The notes: a model not told the origin generated them from the letters alone. Counted from the stretch's first letter, positions 17,529 to 26,672 are shown. The stretch: DNA of 64,000 bases from Sphingobacterium sp. PCS056 (GCF_023273895.1 NZ_CP096883.1:2976001-3040000); one strand, 5' to 3'. Program-made: numbers and translations.

Positions 17529-19238
17529 TTAAAAATTTGGTTCTACGTAGAAATGAATGCGTTCATTCGTGACGGGATGATTGAATGCGATGTATGCAGC
17601 ATGTAGGTGCAAGCGATTCGCCTTTTGACCATAAAGATCATCCCCTACGATGGGGCAATTCATACCGCTGGGGTGTGCAGAGTGGAGGCGGAGCTGATGC
17701 GTACGTCCTGTGAGCGGAAAATACCGCACCTTTGTTTTGCCGGCTACAACAGCAATTTTCTCCCATCTTGTAACTGCTTTTTTTCCATGTTCATAGCAGA
17801 CTAGCTGCCGGGGCCTATCGTCTAAATCTACGCGTATAGGCAATGATATCATACCAGCATCTTCGGTGATAATGCCGTCTAGTAAGGCAATATATTGTTT
17901 GACGATGGTGTGGTTGATAAACTGGCTTTGTATGATCTTATGCGCCTCTTTATTTTTTGCTAAAACAAGAATTCCCGATGTCGACATATCCAGTCGATGC
18001 ACGATTAACGGTCCAGCATCTGGATATTTTTTGATCATGCGGGTGTAGACCGAATCTTGGACATGGATACCCGGGACGGATAAGAACTCCTCAGGCTTGT
18101 TGATGATCACCAAACTTTCATCTTCATAAATAATAGGAAGCGCTATATTTTCATCTGGGTTTTCAAGCATTGGATTTTTATCCACAAGTAATCCCTGTAG
18201 CATATATCCAAGTATGGGCTCACATTTATTTCGACAAGCAGGGTAATAGTGTAAATGCCTACGTACCTCAGCCGAAGGAGATTGGCCCCACCAGAATTCC
18301 GCAAGTGCGATCGGTTTATACTGATTTAAATAAGCATATTGTAGTAATTTTGGGGCAGCACATTCTCCCGATCCTGCAGGTGGCTGTAACTTATTAAAAG
18401 CCTTAAAAATGTCCATGACATTTTTACTTTCGCCATTTGCATTTAGAAAATTATACTGGGCGAATAATTGATTTTGGAGTCGAGAAGAACGTTTTCTACG
18501 TTCTTCTTTTAGATCTGCGATGGTATCAATGTAATCTTGTAAAGGCTGTTCCGCAGCAGCCATATCCAGTTGATACTGCTTCTGGAAAACATGGAGTTCA
18601 TACTTGTCTCGTAAGCTCTGTTTAATCAGATCTTGCTCAAGTAATGCGTATGAGACTGCAGATAGAACCGATTTTGAATGATCTCGAAGAAGTTTTCTTT
18701 CTTTCTTTTGAGTTTTTAGCTTTTCCTTAAATTGTATTAATTGCTGATCGAGGTTGATTTTAGTTTCCTCAAGTGCACGTTTGAGTTCAATGCCCTTTTC
18801 ACTCCCTTCCAATACAGCTATTTGTTTATTGAGGTCATTTAAATGATCTTCTTCTAACAGAAAAAATGAATTTTCAGTCAGCATATCAAATACCGGAGGA
18901 ACAAAATAGCGATGGTCGTTTTTTCCGGCCAATTTTCCCGAAAATCCAGCTAAAAAACCAATTTTTTTATTCTGATCCTGAACAACTAAAACACCAAACA
19001 TCTTTCCAATAGCCTGTCCTTCCATTTTAGGTTCCAAACCAAAGTTGTGGATCCATTCCTGCTGCGTGAGAATATATTGCTGAACATATTCACTTGCCTT
19101 TTTTGCCAATAAATGTGGTTCGTAGCAGAAAGGAAAAGTGAAATGGGTAGGCAAGGGTATCGCATTGATCTCTTCATCAAATTCATGAAAGTATATATCC
19201 TTGCTCAAACAATTATCCATCATTATTGTTGTTCTCAT
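17529..19238 (-). CDS. RluA-family pseudouridine synthase with long coiled-coil N-terminus
   Basis: A 569-residue protein. The C-terminal ~200 residues are an RluA-type catalytic domain: DESLVIINKPEEFLSVPG, then the catalytic motif HRLDMSTSGILV (Asp nucleophile) and TGRTHQLRLHSAHP. The first ~370 residues are additional: a globular start, a charged coiled coil (residues ~135-265, rich in K/E/L/Q), then a segment with CAAPKLLQYA and a Cys-x3-Cys (ACRNKC). It should modify uridines in rRNA or tRNA; the extension may choose the target. The start at 19238 is eight bases after a -7 box. Confidence 0.88.
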   Translation of the reverse strand: MRTTIMMDNCLSKDIYFHEFDEEINAIPLPTHFTFPFCYEPHLLAKKASEYVQQYILTQQEWIHNFGLEPKMEGQAIGKMFGVLVVQDQNKKIGFLAGFSGKLAGKNDHRYFVPPVFDMLTENSFFLLEEDHLNDLNKQIAVLEGSEKGIELKRALEETKINLDQQLIQFKEKLKTQKKERKLLRDHSKSVLSAVSYALLEQDLIKQSLRDKYELHVFQKQYQLDMAAAEQPLQDYIDTIADLKEERRKRSSRLQNQLFAQYNFLNANGESKNVMDIFKAFNKLQPPAGSGECAAPKLLQYAYLNQYKPIALAEFWWGQSPSAEVRRHLHYYPACRNKCEPILGYMLQGLLVDKNPMLENPDENIALPIIYEDESLVIINKPEEFLSVPGIHVQDSVYTRMIKKYPDAGPLIVHRLDMSTSGILVLAKNKEAHKIIQSQFINHTIVKQYIALLDGIITEDAGMISLPIRVDLDDRPRQLVCYEHGKKAVTRWEKIAVVAGKTKVRYFPLTGRTHQLRLHSAHPSGMNCPIVGDDLYGQKANRLHLHAAYIAFNHPVTNERIHFYVEPNF

Positions 19239-19246
19239 TATAAAGG

Positions 19247-19254
19247 CAAAAGTA
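19247..19254 (-). promoter_or_regulatory. -7 promoter element TACTTTTG
   Basis: Perfect TAnnTTTG match eight bases before the ATG of the pseudouridine synthase gene; predicts a very short leader. Confidence 0.6.
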
Positions 19255-19382
19255 CAAAAATGATGTTATTTTTATGACAATATAAATGCTTAATTCATGG
19301 ACTTTAACCCAGTATTTTATTAATATTGTATATGAAATAACGATAATTTTAATTATTAAAGTAAATAGTAAAATAATTCATT

Positions 19383-19853
19383 ATGAAAGCAAAAATTGGT
19401 ATTAAAGAAGCAGACTTAGCTAAAGTATCCGCTATTTTGAATAATCTATTGGCTGATGAGAGTGTAGTATATCAAAAAACAAGAAACGCACATTGGAATG
19501 TCGAAGGACCAGATTTTCATGCAGCACATTTATTTTTAGAGTCTCAATACGATCAGTTAGCTGAGATTATTGACGAAGTCGCTGAGCGTATCCGTCAACT
19601 CGGACACTATGCTGTAGGATCATATGCTAAATATTTAGAATTAACGCACTTGACTGAAACAAAGTATGAGCATACAGATAGTAAAGGTTTTTTTAAGGAA
19701 TTGTTGTCAGACCATGAGTCTATTATCATGAGTATAAGAGGAAACTTGGATGCGGTGGAGAAAGCAGGTGATCAAGCAACTGAAGATTTTTTAGTAGGCG
19801 TACTGGCGCAGCATGAAAAACTAGCGTGGATGTTACGTGCACATGTGTCGTAG
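19383..19853 (+). CDS. dps: Dps-family ferritin-like DNA-protection protein
   Basis: A 156-residue four-helix protein forming dodecamers that oxidise and store iron with peroxide. The family signature is plain: NAHWNVEGPDFHAAHLFLESQYDQLAEIIDEVAERIRQLG in pieces, giving the ferroxidase ligands H-W-N, H, D and E at the dimer interface. Length is normal. There is no long basic tail, so DNA binding, if any, is through other surfaces. A terminator follows at 19871. I see no clear OxyR or Fur site in the 140 bases upstream. Confidence 0.95.
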   Translation: MKAKIGIKEADLAKVSAILNNLLADESVVYQKTRNAHWNVEGPDFHAAHLFLESQYDQLAEIIDEVAERIRQLGHYAVGSYAKYLELTHLTETKYEHTDSKGFFKELLSDHESIIMSIRGNLDAVEKAGDQATEDFLVGVLAQHEKLAWMLRAHVS

Positions 19854-19870
19854 GATACAAACTGTTATAT

Positions 19871-19908
19871 AAAAAAACAGTAATCAATTTGGTTACTGTT
19901 TTTTTTTA
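19871..19908 (+). terminator. Rho-independent terminator of dps
   Basis: Hairpin (AACAGTAATC / GGTTACTGTT, one G-T pair) followed by a run of eight T. Confidence 0.9.
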
Positions 19909-19957
19909 TGCCTACTAATAAAGACTGCATGATAATTGTTCAAGTAGTTTCATTATT

Positions 19958-19965
19958 TAAATTTG
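19958..19965 (+). promoter_or_regulatory. -7 promoter element TAAATTTG
   Basis: Perfect TAnnTTTG match 13 bases before the ATG at 19979. Confidence 0.55.
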
Positions 19966-19978
19966 TTTTTTTGTGTGT

Positions 19979-20734
19979 ATGCGTAACTATTTTATTCTGA
20001 TCGCTTTTTTATTTCTTTTCACTTCCTGTGCCGAATCTTTAGTGGTACAATCCACGGGAGTTTTGCAGAATGCTGCTCGGGTACACCATTTGAAAAATGG
20101 TGATCGGGAGATTATTTATATTCCCATGCGTCATCTCGGTAAGCGTAATTATTACGATTATATCCAACGTCAAGTTGATTCGCTCCAACAGCAAGGTTTT
20201 GTAGTGTTTTATGAAAGTATCGCTTATCAAGTGGATAGTGCACAGCAACGGGATCTGTATGATCGCAAGTTTAGAAAATTAGTTGGCCATACAGTCGGCA
20301 GTACCAAAACCTATGAAAAGACATCTGATACAACCAAAGTATTGATGGCCCCTATGTATAAAAATCTTGGAAGCAGAATCATTCAACAACCGGAGTATTC
20401 GTTTTTTAAAGTAGACTATAATACCGCTGTGGTAGCCGATATACCCAAAAATGTCCTACTCGATGAATTTGAATATACGTACGGAGATATTGTTTTGGAG
20501 CCATGCGATTGGAAGACGCCTCTCCATGAACCCTACAGCTGTAAAGCTGCAAAAGGAAAGTTAAAAAGGATTTTTGATCGTCAATTTATTATGAAAAGAA
20601 GAGAAGAAAATTTAGCAGCTTTAGTTGCAGATGCTGCACAAAAGAAAATTCTGATTATGTTTGGGGCCGCGCACTATAAAGGATTCTTAAAGCATCTGCA
20701 AGAGCGTGATCCAAATTGGAAAATTGTAAAATAA
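19979..20734 (+). CDS. Lipoprotein, weakly TraB/GumN-like
   Basis: A 251-residue lipoprotein (FLFTSC lipobox, Cys ~17 from the ATG at 19979). The body starts with a strand-helix unit (REIIYIPMRHLGKRNYYDYIQRQVDSL in pieces) and ends with ILIMFGAAHYKGFLKHL; the H-x-G near the start and the G-A-A-H near the end recall the two metal-site motifs of the TraB/GumN/Tiki family, but the match is loose. Function unknown. The mtfA gene follows five bases after its stop, so the two are an operon. Confidence 0.6.
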   Translation: MRNYFILIAFLFLFTSCAESLVVQSTGVLQNAARVHHLKNGDREIIYIPMRHLGKRNYYDYIQRQVDSLQQQGFVVFYESIAYQVDSAQQRDLYDRKFRKLVGHTVGSTKTYEKTSDTTKVLMAPMYKNLGSRIIQQPEYSFFKVDYNTAVVADIPKNVLLDEFEYTYGDIVLEPCDWKTPLHEPYSCKAAKGKLKRIFDRQFIMKRREENLAALVADAAQKKILIMFGAAHYKGFLKHLQERDPNWKIVK

Positions 20735-20739
20735 AATAT

Positions 20740-21540
20740 ATGGAGAAATTGTTTATCATCATATTGGTACCAGCTGTTATTTATCTAGTTTATTATTTGT
20801 TAAATAAAACGCACAAAAATAGTAAAGCCATCAGACGAGTTTTAAGTAAAGAGGGAAAAGCTATTTTATTGAAAGAAGTACAATACTATCAACATCTCGA
20901 TGATGCGGATAAAATCGAATTTGAAGAACGCTGTTTACGTTTTTTAGATCAGGTTAGTGTTGAAGGTGTGGGTGTCGAAGTTTCATTAAAAGATTATATG
21001 TTAGTTGCCGCGAGTGCGATCATACCTGTTTTTGCATTTAAGAAATGGGAGTATGCCAATCTAACGACTGTGCTGCTCTATCCCAATACCTTTAATCAAG
21101 AATATCAGTTTGAAGGCAATGAGGAAAGAAGAATTTTAGGTATGGTGGGAGAGGGTTCTATGAATGGTCAAATGATTTTATCCAAGGCAGCACTGGAAGC
21201 AGGTTTTCTTAATACAAAAGATGGGCAAAATACCGCTATCCATGAATTCGTTCATTTGTTGGATAAGACAGATGGTGAGGTGGATGGTCTACCCGAATTT
21301 TTAGTTGATCATACTTATACCTTAGCGTGGTTGGAAATGATACGAAAAGAAATTTTGAAAATCCAAGATGGCAAATCGGATATCAATCCATATGGTATTA
21401 CCAATCGAGCTGAATTTTTTGCTGTGGTTTCGGAGTATTTTTTTGAGAACCCAGATCGTTTAAAAAGCCATCATCCTGAACTTTATAAGGCATTGAGCAC
21501 TATTTTTAAGCAGGACTTAAGTTTTGATTCATCCATGTAA
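20740..21540 (+). CDS. mtfA: MtfA-family zinc peptidase
   Basis: A 266-residue zinc-dependent peptidase of the MtfA/DgsA-associated family. The metal motif HEFVHLLDKTDG (H-E-x-x-H) is at residues ~168-179 and the third ligand is expected in the downstream helix near EFFAVVSEYFFE. Unlike E. coli MtfA, there is an N-terminal membrane segment (residues ~2-22), so it is probably membrane-anchored. The ATG at 20740 is used because the upstream frame lies inside the preceding gene. Confidence 0.88.
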   Translation: MEKLFIIILVPAVIYLVYYLLNKTHKNSKAIRRVLSKEGKAILLKEVQYYQHLDDADKIEFEERCLRFLDQVSVEGVGVEVSLKDYMLVAASAIIPVFAFKKWEYANLTTVLLYPNTFNQEYQFEGNEERRILGMVGEGSMNGQMILSKAALEAGFLNTKDGQNTAIHEFVHLLDKTDGEVDGLPEFLVDHTYTLAWLEMIRKEILKIQDGKSDINPYGITNRAEFFAVVSEYFFENPDRLKSHHPELYKALSTIFKQDLSFDSSM

Positions 21541-21654
21541 ATGACGAGCTTACCTACGCTTTATGTGCACATGTAATTGTAAAGTTGCTGAGCATCTGTA
21601 GCCTGTGGGTAATTGACTGTCTTTTCCTTCGGTGAACATCAGGTATTAAAAAAT

Positions 21655-21693
21655 AAAACGCCCTTCAACATGATATGGAAGGGCGTTTTTTAT
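21655..21693. terminator. Bidirectional terminator
   Basis: AAAACGCCCTTC / GAAGGGCGTTTT hairpin (12-bp arms, 11-base loop) with A and T flanks between convergent genes. Confidence 0.9.
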
Positions 21694-21730
21694 GGTCCAA
21701 TTGCCTGAGCAAAAACCACTTTAGAAGCGC

Positions 21731-23506
21731 TTAAATTGCTTCCAGAAGTTGCTTTTCATGCAATTCAAAATATTGACCTTTTAAGTTCATCAGTTCTTCA
21801 TGTGATCCTTCTTCCGCAATTTTTCCCTGATCTAAGACGATGATTTTATCCGCATTCTTGATTGTGGATACACGATGCGCGATAAAAACACAGGTCTTGC
21901 CCTTCATGATACGGCTTAGCGATGTGAGTATCTGTTCTTCAGTCTTGGTATCGACGGCTGATAAACAATCGTCGAATATTAAGATTTTAGGTTCTTTAAT
22001 TAAAGCACGCGCGATAGACACCCGCTGTTTCTGACCACCAGATAAGGTAATACCACGTTCGCCAACAGAAGTTTCAAAACCTTGATCAAAGCCTATTATA
22101 TTCTCGTACACAGCAGCATCCTTCGCCGCTTGCTCAACTTGTTGCTGTGTAAAATGATCCAGTCCAAATGCGATATTATTACTAATCGTGTCGGAAAATA
22201 AAAAGACCTCCTGAGGTACAAACCCCGTTTGCTGTCTCAGATCTTGATAATCTAAGTCCTTAATGGATACATCATCATACTTGATACTGCCTTTTTCAAT
22301 ATCAAACATCCTCAACAATAAGTTGGCTAAAGTCGATTTGCCGGAGCCCGTTTTACCAATGATTGCTAAGGTTTGACCTGCAGGGATATGAAACGATAGA
22401 TCTTTGATCGCCTGAATACCTGTTTCAGGATAGGTGAATGATATATGTTCGACTTTAAGGTCTCCGCTGAGTGTTTTTTTCGTCGTGCCATTGATAATGG
22501 GTGAGTTGGTATTCAAAAATTCATTGATTCGCTTTTGCGAAGCCGAAGCCCGCTGTACCAAAGAAGTAACCCAAGCCAGAGACATGGCAGGGAAAGTCAA
22601 TTGATTGACATAGATAATAAACTCGGCGATATTTCCAGCTGTGATGGTACCTTTCGCGACTTCCAAGCCACCCACATAAATGGTGATAATGGTACTTAGA
22701 CCTATAAGCAATAAGATCAAAGGAAAAAAAACAGCTTGCACCTTTACCAGCGACAGTGCTGTATTGCGATAGATGGTGCTCTCGTCTTCAAAAGCATCCA
22801 TTTTATATTTTTCTCGATTGTAGGTCTTGATCACCCTGATACCGGCAAAGTTTTCCTGCACAAACGAAGCAAGACGAGCCAATTGTTTTTGAATTTTTTC
22901 ACTCCTTTTGTTAATAATTTTATTGACAAACAAGATCACAACAGAGAGAATCGGGATCGGGATGAGCGCATATGTTGCTAGGCGAGCATTGACATCGTAC
23001 ATGGCATAGATGACCATGATAGAAAGAACAACCGTATTGATCGCATACATGATCGCGGGGCCTAAATAATTGCGTACCTGATTGACATCCTCTGTCGCTC
23101 TGCTCATGAGGTCGCCGGTATTATTTCTTCTAAAAAAAGCAAAATCGAGCTTCTGGTAATGGCGGTAGATTTCATTTTTTAGATCATACTCGATATGTCT
23201 GGAAGTCAAGATAATGGTTTGACGCATCATAAAGAGGAAAATGCCGCGTAATAAGGATAGGAGTAAGACCACTCCACCGAAGAAAAGTAAACTCGATCCA
23301 AAAACCTTGTATATCAGCTCCTGTCTTTCAAATCCACTGTAGAGTTTATATAAATAAATGTTCTCCTGTACTAAATCAAAGGCTTCGCGTATTACCTTAG
23401 CAGGAAGAATACCAAAATAATTGGAGATGATAACGAAAATAACACCTGGAACCAACTTCCAGCGGTATTTGTAAAAATATTTATTTAAATAAGCTAACTC
23501 TTTCAT
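21731..23506 (-). CDS. ABC exporter, fused permease/ATPase (MsbA/MdlB type)
   Basis: A 591-residue half-transporter: six transmembrane helices in residues ~15-315, then the nucleotide-binding domain with Walker A GKTGSGKSTLAN, Q-loop VPQEVFLFS, signature LSGGQKQRVSIARAL, Walker B ILIFDDCLSAVD and switch His in AHRVS. Walker B ends in D-D rather than the usual D-E: the catalytic Glu position is Asp, which often marks the degenerate site of heterodimeric exporters, although a partner gene is not adjacent. The ATG at 23506 is preferred over TTG 23518, which lies in the -7 box. Confidence 0.92.
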   Translation of the reverse strand: MKELAYLNKYFYKYRWKLVPGVIFVIISNYFGILPAKVIREAFDLVQENIYLYKLYSGFERQELIYKVFGSSLLFFGGVVLLLSLLRGIFLFMMRQTIILTSRHIEYDLKNEIYRHYQKLDFAFFRRNNTGDLMSRATEDVNQVRNYLGPAIMYAINTVVLSIMVIYAMYDVNARLATYALIPIPILSVVILFVNKIINKRSEKIQKQLARLASFVQENFAGIRVIKTYNREKYKMDAFEDESTIYRNTALSLVKVQAVFFPLILLLIGLSTIITIYVGGLEVAKGTITAGNIAEFIIYVNQLTFPAMSLAWVTSLVQRASASQKRINEFLNTNSPIINGTTKKTLSGDLKVEHISFTYPETGIQAIKDLSFHIPAGQTLAIIGKTGSGKSTLANLLLRMFDIEKGSIKYDDVSIKDLDYQDLRQQTGFVPQEVFLFSDTISNNIAFGLDHFTQQQVEQAAKDAAVYENIIGFDQGFETSVGERGITLSGGQKQRVSIARALIKEPKILIFDDCLSAVDTKTEEQILTSLSRIMKGKTCVFIAHRVSTIKNADKIIVLDQGKIAEEGSHEELMNLKGQYFELHEKQLLEAI

Positions 23507-23515
23507 ATAATAATA

Positions 23516-23523
23516 CAAATGTA
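23516..23523 (-). promoter_or_regulatory. -7 promoter element TACATTTG
   Basis: Perfect TAnnTTTG match nine bases before the ATG of the ABC exporter gene. Confidence 0.6.
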
Positions 23524-23631
23524 AAACTTATTCAGCATTAAATTTTGTATTTTACAAACTTATACTGTCACAAACAATTCATAAGTTTTGTATTTATTTT
23601 GAAAGAAAAATTTAGTGTGAAATATATTTTC

Positions 23632-23639
23632 TACTTTTG
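23632..23639 (+). promoter_or_regulatory. -7 promoter element TACTTTTG
   Basis: Perfect TAnnTTTG match 39 bases before the ATG at 23679. Confidence 0.5.
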
Positions 23640-23678
23640 TTTCCAAATTACCATAAATAAAACTTGAAGCAGAATTTT

Positions 23679-24752
23679 ATGTCAGCATCTCAAACTCCAA
23701 TTTTCGAATTACTGGGTCAATTTGGTCACCAGAATTTGTTTTTTTGTAATGATGAAGTAGTTGGTTTGAAAGCAATTATTGCCATTCATGATACCACATT
23801 AGGTCCAGCAATAGGCGGAGTCCGAATGTTGCCCTATTCCAGTACAGAAGAAGCAATCGAAGATGCTCTTCGTCTTTCCAAAGCGATCACTTACAAATCA
23901 GCAATCACAGGTCTCAACCTAGGTGGTGGAAGTGCAGTTATCCTGGGAAATCACCGTATCGATAAATCTGAAGTATTATTAAGACGTCTCGGACAATTTA
24001 TTGAAGGTCTCAGTGGCAATTTCATTGCTTCGATCGATGTGGGTATTGGACAACGTGATTTGGAGCATATCTTTGCTGAGACTTCGCACGTCGCAGGTCT
24101 TCCCAAAGCTATTAATGGAGGTGGTGATACTTCAGTTTTTGCAGCTCAAGGTGTACTTTATGGTATCAAAGCTTCTTTAAAAGAATTATATGGCTCCGAT
24201 AGTTTAGCAGGACGCAAAGTAATCGTACATGGCATTGGAAGTGTAGGTGAGCGTCTGATTGAGATGTTGCGGGACGAAAATTCACGTGTCTATGTGAGTG
24301 ATATTACCGAAGACCGAATGTTAAAAACTGCGGCTAAATATAAAGTGGAGACCATCGCATTTGACAAAGTTTTTGATTTTGATTGTGATGTCTATGCTCC
24401 ATGTGCACTTGGAGGTACTGTTAATCCCGAGACCGCTGCTAAAATGCAATGCAAAATTATTGCAGGCGCTGCCAATAATCAATTGAAAGAAGAATTGATC
24501 ACAAGTAATATTCTCCATGAAAGAGGCATTTTATATGCACCAGATTATTTAATCAACGCTGGAGCATTGGTCAGCTGTTATTCCGAAATACAGGGATATG
24601 GTGCTGATCATACCGAATTTGTCATCAAAAATATTTACAACGCAACACGCGAAGTATTCCAAAAATCAAAGCAAGAAAATATTTCTTCATTCCAAGCTGC
24701 TAATCAAATCGCAGAAAAGCGTATCTTTGACATTCGAAAACTCAAAAGATAG
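23679..24752 (+). CDS. Glu/Leu/Phe/Val dehydrogenase-like protein, catalytic Lys replaced
   Basis: A 357-residue member of the leucine-dehydrogenase family: GPAIGGVRM, ITYKSAITGLNLGGG, a Rossmann motif VHGIGSVGERLIE, APCALGG and AGAANNQL are all conserved. In known LeuDH enzymes the glycine-rich loop reads GGGK, whose Lys is the catalytic residue; here it is GGGS. The substrate-binding Lys of ITYK, the Asp of DVG and the Asn of AANNQ remain. It may have altered or lost activity. The nusB gene follows 52 bases downstream. Start ATG 23679 is preferred over TTG 23664. Confidence 0.85.
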   Translation: MSASQTPIFELLGQFGHQNLFFCNDEVVGLKAIIAIHDTTLGPAIGGVRMLPYSSTEEAIEDALRLSKAITYKSAITGLNLGGGSAVILGNHRIDKSEVLLRRLGQFIEGLSGNFIASIDVGIGQRDLEHIFAETSHVAGLPKAINGGGDTSVFAAQGVLYGIKASLKELYGSDSLAGRKVIVHGIGSVGERLIEMLRDENSRVYVSDITEDRMLKTAAKYKVETIAFDKVFDFDCDVYAPCALGGTVNPETAAKMQCKIIAGAANNQLKEELITSNILHERGILYAPDYLINAGALVSCYSEIQGYGADHTEFVIKNIYNATREVFQKSKQENISSFQAANQIAEKRIFDIRKLKR

Positions 24753-24804
24753 AGAAAACAAAAAAAACAATCGTTCTTATATACAAATCGTTCTTTAAAA
24801 TACT

Positions 24805-25752
24805 ATGTTAAATAGAAGACACCTAAGGGTCAAAGTAGTGCAAACGCTTTATGCGTACAGTTTATCTGAAGATAAAGATATCAAAGCCTTTGAAAAGGCA
24901 TTATTGCAAAATGTGGATGAAGTGTACGAAATGTACATTTGGACATTAAATCTGCTAGATGAAGTGGCTGATTACGCATTAATAGATGCAGAAGGTCGTG
25001 CAAATAAATTTTTGCCAACGGAAAAAGATTTATCGCATAACACAAAACTAAGTAGCAATACGTTTATCGAATCTTTAAGACAAAACCCACAGTACGCAGA
25101 AGGAGTAAAGAAATACGGTGTTTCTTGGAACTTTGATCCTGAAATTGTTCGTACAGTATTTGCTCAGTTGAAACATTCTGAAGACTATGCTTATTATATG
25201 CAGTCGTCAGATCGTTCAATCGCTGTTGAAAAAGATATCATTAAATTTATTTTCAAAAAAATAATTTTGAAATCTCCGGTTATCGAGCAGGTTTTTGAAG
25301 AAAAATTTATCAACTGGACAGTCGATAAAGAAGTTTTGCAAGCGTTGATTGCCAAAACATTCAAAAATTTTAGCTCCGAAGAGCCTAGACAAAATAAGCT
25401 AGCAGAGCTGACACAAAATTGGTATGATGATAAAGATTTCATCTTGAATCTGATTGCAAAAACAATCCGAAACACAAATGAATATCAAAAAATGATTACC
25501 GAAAAGACAAAAAACTGGGAATCAGACCGTATCGCTTTAATTGATACGCTATTGATGCGCATGGCTATTTGCGAATTGGTGAATTTCCCTTCTATTCCAG
25601 TAAAGGTTACGATTAATGAATATATTGAAATTTCAAAGGTTTTCAGTACACTTAAGAGTAATACCTTTATTAATGGTATTTTAGATAAAATTTTAAGTGA
25701 TTTAAATCAAGATGGCCGTATTCAAAAACAAGGTCGTGGATTGAATAATTAG
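24805..25752 (+). CDS. nusB: Transcription antitermination factor NusB, long form
   Basis: A 315-residue protein, about twice the length of E. coli NusB. The start MLNRRHLRVKVVQTLYAYSL is the typical N-terminal helix with the R-R-x-x-R motif, and the C-terminal segment (residues ~235-300: SDRIALIDTLLMRMAICEL, then VKVTINEYIEISKVFST and FINGILDKI) is the conserved NusB core. The long insertion between is a known trait of Bacteroidota NusB. It binds boxA of rRNA leaders with NusE. The DUF1573 gene follows after ten bases. Confidence 0.95.
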   Translation: MLNRRHLRVKVVQTLYAYSLSEDKDIKAFEKALLQNVDEVYEMYIWTLNLLDEVADYALIDAEGRANKFLPTEKDLSHNTKLSSNTFIESLRQNPQYAEGVKKYGVSWNFDPEIVRTVFAQLKHSEDYAYYMQSSDRSIAVEKDIIKFIFKKIILKSPVIEQVFEEKFINWTVDKEVLQALIAKTFKNFSSEEPRQNKLAELTQNWYDDKDFILNLIAKTIRNTNEYQKMITEKTKNWESDRIALIDTLLMRMAICELVNFPSIPVKVTINEYIEISKVFSTLKSNTFINGILDKILSDLNQDGRIQKQGRGLNN

Positions 25753-25762
25753 AAAGATATTT

Positions 25763-26230
25763 ATGAAAAAATTGAACTATTCACTTCTTTTAGCATTAGG
25801 CATTTGTACGTTGAGTTCATGTGGCTCCAACACTAAAAGTGAAAAGACAACAGCAGAACCAACAGTTACGACAGAAGATACTGCTGCCAATCGTGAAGCT
25901 GCTGCAGCTGCGATTGGAACAATTGAATTTGCTGAACCTGTACATGAGTTTGGACAGATCAAAGAAGGGGAAGAGGTAACGCATGTTTTCACCCTGACTA
26001 ATACGGGCAATGCACCTTTGATCATTTCAGAGGTAAGAGCTTCATGTGGATGTACGCAGCCCGAGTTTTCAAAAAACCCTGTTCTTCCGGGTAAAACATC
26101 AGACATTAAAGTCACTTTCAAAAGTGAAGGTCAGGTAGGCAAGCAACAGAAAATCATAACCATTCACTCTAATGCTTCAAATGGACTGACAACAGTTCAA
26201 TTAAAAGGCGAAGTATTGGCGGCTAAATAA
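25763..26230 (+). CDS. DUF1573 lipoprotein
   Basis: A 155-residue lipoprotein (lipobox LSSC, Cys ~20), a Thr/Ala/Glu-rich linker and a DUF1573 immunoglobulin-like domain starting at HEFGQIKEGEEVTHVF and containing the hallmark ASCGCTQPEF. Family function is unknown; it is very common in this phylum. It sits ten bases after nusB and 22 before yajC, an order repeated in many related genomes, so it is co-transcribed with them. Confidence 0.92.
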   Translation: MKKLNYSLLLALGICTLSSCGSNTKSEKTTAEPTVTTEDTAANREAAAAAIGTIEFAEPVHEFGQIKEGEEVTHVFTLTNTGNAPLIISEVRASCGCTQPEFSKNPVLPGKTSDIKVTFKSEGQVGKQQKIITIHSNASNGLTTVQLKGEVLAAK

Positions 26231-26252
26231 TTAAATATAAAACAGATAACAT

Positions 26253-26564
26253 ATGAATACAGTTTTTTTACAGGCAGCGGGCTCAGGAAGTAGTTTAATG
26301 AGTTTCTTACCGATGGTACTTATCGTGGTTGTTTTTTATTTCTTTATGATTAGACCTCAAATGAAGAAACAAAAAGATCATAAGAAATATATTGAAGAAT
26401 TAGGTGTTAATTCTCAAATCGTCACAAATGCGGGTATTCACGGTCGTATTGTTGAGGTTTCGGAAACAACATTTTTAGTAGATGTAGGTTCTGGTGTTAA
26501 AATTCGTTTTGACAAGTCAGCAGTTGCATTAGATGCTTCAAAAGCATTGAACGCTAAAGCATAA
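26253..26564 (+). CDS. yajC: Preprotein translocase accessory subunit YajC
   Basis: A 103-residue single-span inner-membrane protein that joins SecDF in the Sec translocon. It has a transmembrane helix (residues ~16-35), then the family signature FYFFMIRPQMKKQKDHKKYIEEL and a small beta domain (VTNAGIHGRIVEVSETTFLVDV). Length is normal. It ends the nusB-DUF1573-yajC unit, followed by a terminator at 26582. Confidence 0.95.
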   Translation: MNTVFLQAAGSGSSLMSFLPMVLIVVVFYFFMIRPQMKKQKDHKKYIEELGVNSQIVTNAGIHGRIVEVSETTFLVDVGSGVKIRFDKSAVALDASKALNAKA

Positions 26565-26581
26565 TACAATAGAAATTGAAG

Positions 26582-26620
26582 GAAGCCGATCTTATTAAAA
26601 TAGGATCGGCTTCTTTATTT
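26582..26620 (+). terminator. Rho-independent terminator of the nusB-yajC unit
   Basis: GAAGCCGATC / GATCGGCTTC hairpin followed by TTTATTT. Confidence 0.85.
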
Positions 26621-26672
26621 AAGGAGCTTCAATTTGCAATTTATTTCGTCAGGATATGAAAGGCAAAATGAT

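Noticed and set aside
25777-26121. Minus-strand frame of 114 codons
   Set aside because: Shadow of the DUF1573 gene; low-complexity translation, no promoter.
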